Below are positions 57,680 through 64,000 of a stretch of DNA of 64,000 nucleotides, piece by piece (the first letter of the stretch is position 1; every line of letters starts with the position of its first letter). The stretch is from Acanthacorydalis orientalis (Eukaryota; Arthropoda; Insecta; Megaloptera; Corydalidae). Where the stretch lies: NCBI GenBank assembly GCA_034766995.1, contig CM068322.1, forward strand, positions 4,036,589 to 4,100,588, read 5' to 3'. The translations under genes were made by a program, and so were the position numbers. The notes beneath the pieces were generated by a model, which saw only the letters and a list, made by a program, of their open reading frames with translations, did no database searches and had not been told where the DNA came from.

Positions 57680-58260
57680 TTACTAAACGTGGGGCAGTGG
57701 TCAGGTGCATATCGAGATTTCGTCGTAAAATGATTTTATAAAATGGCGAGTTTGATACAACTGTACAAAGGCTATTTTGCAATCATTATAACATTCCACG
57801 ACGTGAGCAGGTATCGACCGAGCATGCCATCATCTCGTGGGTTCAGAAGTTTGAGGAAACTGATTCCATATTAAATTTGAAGCATTAAGCACGTTAAACA
57901 AAAACATGGTTTCAGGAACATGAGACTACAAGTCATACCGATAGAGTGTCCATGGCTGCTGTAAGAGCGCTCTTTCTGAATTACTCGTATATCGTTTCCA
58001 AAAATCGATATGTTGTTTGAGCAGTAAGATCCTCAAATTTAATGGCATGTGATTATTTTATTTTGGGTTAACTAAAGAGCTATGTGTATATTAATCGTCC
58101 ACATATTATCCCTGAACTTAAAAAACCAAGAAGCAATTCCAAGGATTCCACCAGACATGTTAAAACATGTAATGAAAATTTTCGAATAAGATTACAAGAA
58201 TGTAGGTGCTAAAACAATGCTTATGTATCTTTGTTTTTTTCAAATATACTTAGAAGAATA
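57680..58260 (+). pseudogene. Tc1/mariner-like transposase relic with DUF4817-type N-terminus
   Basis: The plus strand reads NGEFDTTVQRLFCNHYNIPR, REQVSTEHAIISWVQKFEET and DSILNLKH, the HTH found at the start of a widespread insect IS630/Tc1-like transposase group (DUF4817). RVSMAAVRALFLN follows. The catalytic middle is deleted. The C-terminal part reappears as NLMACDYFILG, LKSYVYINRPHIIPELKK, then in other frames IPPDMLKHVM and RLQEC. Stops and frameshifts throughout. Ends were not located; A/T-rich DNA surrounds it. Confidence 0.65.
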
Positions 58261-59427
58261 TGTAAATAAAATTATGTAAAAATAAAAAAATGTTTAATTG
58301 TTTTGTTTTGAAATATTCCCGTTCCTCTGACGCATACTGTACAACGTATAAAAGAAATAATTTTGAATGTAATTATGGTTACCGTTCGACCATGAAAATA
58401 AACATTTTGAATGGCGAAAATTAGATCACATCAGGTAAAACCCATTATATTTACTCTTTTAGTTAATAGAGACATATTTACTGCGGTGTGAAAATAAGTG
58501 ACCTTATTACAAATATAATCATTTTAATGTGAAAAAGTTAATGGATATATCATCAAACACAAAAAAAATTTTATTTACATATATATATATATATATATAT
58601 AAACATAATACAATTATATATACATATATATATATGTATATATACACATACAAGGATATTTTTCATATAATGATTACAATATGTGAATTTTTCACACTAA
58701 AATTTGATACAAATGGAATTCCTTTCATTGTAGATAACAGTTATTTATTTATAAAAATATTTATTTTATAATAATACATATACGATTTTTGTTATTCGAA
58801 TATTACAATAAAAACAACGTATGTTAATAGAAAAAAATGTTTTATATAAAAGTTCATCATTTGATAATTGCCGGAAACAAAAAAAAATAGGTTTAATAAT
58901 TCATACTAACATCTTTTTGCACGTCAATAAAAATTATAACGACCTCGTTTATTTCATATTATTAAATAAAAATGAGTCTTACTGTTATTGAAAATAAGAA
59001 GTATCGTATAATAGTATTTAATTGCGCTCATTTTATAATTACATTGAAAAAAGGTACAGGCGTTCTTTTACGTCGTTAGTATTTAATGATTTTATCCAAT
59101 AATTACAAGTCTTAAACGCATTATATAATAAATTGTATCGTAGCTAATTATTTTTAGAATGTTCGTGGTACAAATGTAATTATAATCTTTTTAAAGTACA
59201 CTTTCTGATAAATAATTTTGTATTTAATTCTTAATTTATTGATTTTAAAATATGTTCGTTTTAAATATAAGGCTTTTGCTTAAAATGTTCTATGGTAAAT
59301 GTATTATAGTGTCTATACGACTATATTTCACATGATATAAGTTGTTTTTATTGAAATCCTATAAACAATTTTCTGTAGCAATTTAATTAATGTACAATGT
59401 GAATGTACATTTCTTAGAAGTTAAGTA

Positions 59428-59431
<4 letters not shown>

Positions 59432-59484
<53 letters not shown>
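59432..59484. repeat. (TA)n microsatellite
   Basis: About 26 units. Confidence 0.95.
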
Positions 59485-59486
<2 letters not shown>

Positions 59487-60348
59487 TTTTAATTTTTATG
59501 TTTATTTGAGGTGCCGTACTTGGTTTTTTTCCGTAATGAAGGGAGGAGATAGATTATTAAACTGCACTAAAAGAATATTCTAAATTGGTAATAAAGTGCA
59601 GCGCGCACTATTAACTATATTTTGTTTTTAGTGAAATTCTATGGTCAAATTCTAAAGCAATTTACTTCAGTGTACAATTCTTAGAATTTATGTATTATTA
59701 TATTTTTTTACAATTTTTATGTTTGTAATGAATTTGAATTGGTAAAATGTTTATTTAATTTATATTAGGTGCAGTATATTACGTTATTCTAGTTTACTTA
59801 AAAAATATCTTTATTTATGAAAATTAATTCTTATAAATTGAATATTTTTTGTAAAAACTGCATTAAAATCGATTCAGTAATTCGTCAGTAACATGACATT
59901 AAAATTCATTTAAATATTGAATACCTTTCTGAACGCTTAGTAAAATATAATAATTTTATCTTTTCTTCGAGTTAAAAATATTTTTTATATTGTTTCTGTT
60001 GAAATTTTTATAGAGTTATTGATAATTTTGAATAATATCATATTAAAAGTTACTTACTTTACTAAAATTTAAATCTCATGCGTTTATATAACTTTATGTT
60101 TGAGAAATCCCATAAAGTTTAATCTAATCTCATTCAACTTATAATTCGTGAAGGCAACAATAAACTTTAGTAATAAATCGTATAGAAATTGATTTAGTAG
60201 TTCTCTTTTTGACTTACATATAAAATAGAAGATTTAGTGACTAAAATATCTGCTTCTTTATTTAGAAGATAATAATAATAATACTATGTCTGATTACACA
60301 TACTGAGTACGATAGCAGTATTTTTTGAGAGAAAACTAACTAGAAGAT

Positions 60349-60351
<3 letters not shown>

Positions 60352-60388
<37 letters not shown>
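60352..60388. repeat. (TA)n microsatellite
   Basis: About 18 units. Confidence 0.94.
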
Positions 60389-60979
60389 CCTGTCACCTGT
60401 AACTATAATAATATTACCTGTTACGTTTTTAGCTTTAGTTTATTATGGAAAGTAGTCACAGAAGAAAGAAATAGTCTTAGGATGAATGTATGAGACTCAG
60501 ATTATTTTTTTTTACATTTTTAATGAAAATTTAATTAGCTACTCACTTGTTTCTTAATTTTTTTTGCTTTAATATTATGTTATATATGTTATATTACGTT
60601 GTACTGAAGTAAAATCGAGTAACACATCTTTAACGAAACTTTTTTCGAGTAAGAAATCGATTAAACGGTCTAAAAAGACAAAAAACTGTTAGAAGCTGTC
60701 TTATTTTATTAAAACAATCCATATTATTTTTTAAAGCATTACTTGTATTGCTATGAATGTCAAGTATTTAATAACTATGCAAAAGGAAACGAATATATTT
60801 TCTAATAAATTATCAATATTTCGTGTTTTATAGATAATACTTTTGTCCCATATACTACTATTGTAATATTTTTACTACACTGTTTATATACCAATTATTC
60901 TTCAATGATATTTTTGTCACAAAGAGATTTTTTCAGTTTGATCACAATACAGTTCTAATAATGTAGCTCATAAACACTT

Positions 60980-61170
60980 TAATTTAGTTCTGGCGCTGTA
61001 ACTAAATTCATTTCCACAAGTTAATTATTTCCTCACCCTCACCCCTTAATCTTTTTTATTTTTTTCTGATTGAAAACATGCAAAACGTATTTATTGGTCA
61101 TTTTTGATTTTTTCTTATGTACATTACGAAAGTAAAGCCATTCATCGCCCTTAAAGCACTAAGATATGAA
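60980..61170 (-). repeat. Dispersed AT-rich repeat, minus copy
   Basis: Read on the minus strand: GCTTTAAGGGCGATGAATGG, ATGTACATAAGAAAAAATCA, AAAAATGACCAATAAATACG, GGGGTGAGGGTGAGGAAATA and TTAGTTACAGCGCCAGAACT. The last block also occurs, inverted, at 53.1 kb (TTCAGAACTGTGACTAAATT), which extends the family consensus. Confidence 0.5.
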
Positions 61171-61848
61171 GACATATGATTCAGTTTGATATATATATAA
61201 TGATATAAAGATATCTATGTAGGTATTTTATATTCCATTTGTAGTCATTATTGCATCTTTCTAACTGTATAAAATTTTTGTACAAATAAGCCATTTTTCA
61301 TAAATCTTATAATTTTTTTTGAGCAAAATAGTCAATAAATAACTATAATTCATGTAAGTTTCAACTAACATAAATTTTAGTGACCATACCATGATCTTCG
61401 AAGTGTCTGAATATGATAAAATTAATATATAAATGCACATAAGTGAAAATCTAAATGAGTAATTAGCAATTATATCATTTTACTTAAAAATTATGGTGCG
61501 CTGTGTAATTTTTTTGTAAAAATTGTTCTTCACTGAAGATTAATTATTATTTTCTACATAATTCAATTTTATTTGGTTATCTTTAAATATAAACTATAAA
61601 TATTATTTTTTAAAAGATTAATTATGTAAAAGAGTTAATTTTATTACATTAGTATTCATTGAAGTGTAGTTATTGATTTTGTTTTTATAAAAATAATTTT
61701 ATTTTTAATAATAAGATTATGCCAAAAATTTGTTCACCATTATTTACATATATTTATAAAATAAAATTACCGAATGAAATTCACGTTAAACAAATTTTTA
61801 TTTCTGAGTATTGTTTTGTCATATTACGTACACATATGTATGTGCTTT

Positions 61849-61849
<1 letters not shown>

Positions 61850-61896
<47 letters not shown>
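61850..61896. repeat. (TA)n microsatellite
   Basis: About 23 units. Confidence 0.95.
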
Positions 61897-61900
<4 letters not shown>

Positions 61901-62372
61901 TATGTAATATGGATATATTCTATTCAGAATTTGTAATAAATATCACTATACATAGATAAATCTAAATTTTATTTACCTAAAGTGTTAGACCAGAACGGTC
62001 AGTTGATAAACTGAAAATGTTATTATAGCGTTCAAAATCCCTATCTCATTTTCATATTAACAAAATGAAAACACGGTAGCGCGTCGTGATCCCAAAATCA
62101 AATATCACTTTGTAATTCATCAAGAGATATGTGTGTGTGTTACACTTGTTTATGAAACTACAGCTTATAATATACACTTGCTTCCGTTAGATAAGAGACT
62201 CAAAAACATAATGCGACAAAAATAATATATTTTTTCTTGTATTGTTGAATTATATAAAAATAATTTTTAATAAGCTATAAAAGTATGTGTCGAAATTTTA
62301 TTTTAATTTTCAATTATTTAAAATAATAGTAACGTGAATGTAGAAAATTCAGTTAATTTCATTTATTTATTT

Positions 62373-62376
<4 letters not shown>

Positions 62377-62414
<38 letters not shown>
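62377..62414. repeat. (TA)n microsatellite
   Basis: About 18 units. Confidence 0.94.
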
Positions 62415-62416
<2 letters not shown>

Positions 62417-62599
62417 AAAGTTACATAAACGAAAAATAGTTGTATGTTAACATTTTAAAATTATTTATTCAACAATTGCAAAGGTTCATAAGAAGTTACA
62501 TTTATTGTTAATTTATTGCAAATCGTCGTACTATAATTTGATGTACAACATAGGAATTATGAATTTTTTTTATTATTGTTTGTATGTTTTATTTTTCGT

Positions 62600-62775
62600 G
62601 TAGACCACCTCCTCGGAATGGCGCTACTCCCTACACTCAGCAAGTAGCACGTTTACCATTTATATTCCCGATCATCAATGATTGGTTGATGGATATCGCG
62701 TGGTCTCTTTTTTGAATGGTTGACATCAGTCACATGCGTGTCGCTCTCATCGTTTACAGCGAAATAGGTGTATGA
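62600..62775. other. GC-richer island, function unknown
   Basis: Contains TAGACCACCTCCTCGGAATG and TATCGCGTGGTCTC, whose GACCAC and GTGGTC could pair over about 85 bases, plus ATCAATGATTGGTTGAT. It lies 40 bases left of repeat R2 copy 2. Confidence 0.35.
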
Positions 62776-62804
62776 GTTCAATGTAAAACTGATAACATTT
62801 ATTC

Positions 62805-62945
62805 AAAATATTATATTCACTGAAGCTTTAGAGTCAAAAATTGTTACAATTACATTATTTGTGTGTATAATTTGTTAATTTGTTATTTGTGAAGATAGAG
62901 AGAGAGAGAGCGTTAATGAGCGGGTGGCGAATTCCCTCCAAGTGT
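62805..62945 (+). repeat. Dispersed repeat R2, copy 2
   Basis: Carries TATTATATTCACTGAAG, the ATTATTTGTGTGTATAATTT block and TTGTTATTTGTGAAGATAG, then GAGCGTTAATGAGCGGGTGG, matching the GC-rich tail of copy 1. It lacks about 80 A/T-rich bases present in copy 1. Confidence 0.55.
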
Positions 62946-63651
62946 CCGCAAACATAGTGAGTAGTATTAAGAAAAATATAATGTGAATTCTTTATTATCT
63001 TATTGTATATCGCTTGGTATGTACGATTTAATTGGTTGAATTTTGATTTTTAATTTTCGTTGTATTTATTTTTTAATAGATTTATGATCGAAAATACCTT
63101 TTGTTAATTATAGTTTTTGGTACTGTAAGTAAATTTATTATTATAAATGGATCACTCTCTATAGAGCACAAAATTTCTTACAGAAATATTCAACAATTGC
63201 TTATTGTTTACTTTAACTAATTTAGTTTCTTTCATAAATACATTTTTGGCATCAGAAAACCCAGTAGGTTCGAAATCGACGATAATGAATCATTCTGATT
63301 AAATACTGTATCATTCTATGGTGATACTATTATCCTCATAGTATTAAAAACAGAAATATTTATGTACAATGAAAGTATCGAAAAAGAAACGCCATAGATC
63401 GTCAGTGCCATGCTGAAATGCTTTGAGAATAATAATACCACCTGAAAAGTGATAAGATAGAGAATTTCGTATCATTCGGACTATTTTCTAACTTGGTCCT
63501 TTGATGTTGATGGAATCGGAATTAAAAATCTCATATAAAATTATAATAATAATAAATAATTTATTATTGAACATTTTTACTAGGAAAAATGTATAATTTG
63601 TGTAGAGTGAAATTTTCATTCATAAAACTGAAATTTTAATTTTTGTTTGTT

Positions 63652-63770
63652 TGTATAATGTTTTTTCTTCCAATTAACATAACATTACCATTTTTATCCT
63701 CTTTTTTTAATTTAACTCGATTACATATTAGTGGAAATGTTATGTTAATTGAAAGAAAAAACATTATACA
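63652..63770. repeat. Hairpin: about 40-bp near-perfect inverted repeat
   Basis: Left arm TGTATAATGTTTTTTCTT, then CAATTAACATAACATT; the right arm is the same inverted with about two changes. The loop is about 40 bases of pyrimidine-rich sequence. Outside the arms, weaker T-rich pairing continues for about ten bases. No transposase or TIR motif of the other families is visible. Confidence 0.78.
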
Positions 63771-64000
63771 AAGAAGAAAAAATTAAAATAATTAAAAAAT
63801 TACATTTTTATTTAGTGTTTAACCTTTATTAAATATTTTAGTTTATTTGAAATAAATATCGAAAGGTAATTTGTTCATTTTATTCTATTTTTAACGGTTG
63901 TAGTATATATAACAACATCTATGAAGTATCTCGAATGTAAATTATTTTGCATTTTATGTATTTTTCAGGAAAGAAATTCTGAATATGGAAATATTTGGTG

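Larger units (their letters stand above)
58261..60979. other. A/T-rich DNA, no gene seen
   Basis: Holds (TA)n tracts at 58579, 59432 and 60352. Two stretches around 59330-59420 and 59620-59700 share TTTTTA(T/G)TGAAAT(C/T)CTAT and AGCAATTTA..T.A.TGTACAAT, suggesting an old local duplication. Confidence 0.5.

Overview
The window is eukaryotic, very AT-rich and non-repetitive only in patches. It looks like intergenic and intronic DNA of an insect. The evidence is one intron-containing odorant-binding-protein gene, an arthropod-style TATA/initiator core promoter, and a dense load of mariner, piggyBac and pogo/Tigger-like DNA transposons. More than thirty (TA)n tracts interrupt it. The transposon mix is typical of insects, but the sequence alone does not fix the order; a bee or wasp is one possibility, at low confidence.

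Layout. Positions 1-46.5 kb hold no intact gene that I can support. They contain a pogo/Tigger-like deletion derivative (3.8-5.4 kb), an internally deleted piggyBac (8.17-9.20 kb), near-full-length but broken mariners at 14.08-15.36, 16.80-18.03 and 25.63-26.90 kb, a mariner 3' stub (35.4 kb), two copies of a roughly 200 bp MITE (7.6 and 28.05 kb), and a family of internally deleted mariners (21.1, 32.6, 42.5, 51.6 kb). The 42.5 kb member is split by a second copy of the pogo-like element. At 46.5-52.6 kb on the minus strand lies the one convincing gene, a four-exon odorant-binding protein of 224 residues with 12 cysteines. Its first intron hosts one of the deleted mariners, and its third intron holds two long (TA)n tracts and an unexplained open frame. 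From 52.6 to 64 kb there are a mariner 3' half (54.3 kb), a Tc1/mariner-like relic with a DUF4817-type N-terminus (57.7 kb), and AT-rich filler.

Beyond recognised elements, the window has long imperfect hairpins (12.6, 42.2, 63.7 kb), a twin palindrome at 56.9 kb, a dispersed AT-rich repeat that recurs in inverted pairs (25, 34, 36, 50, 53, 61 kb), and several isolated GC/CpG-richer islands of 150-400 bp that resemble conserved regulatory DNA or unrecognised exons. All transposase genes seen are broken by stops, frameshifts or deletions, so no autonomous element is present. Coordinates of introns and element ends were read by eye from splice signals and terminal repeats.
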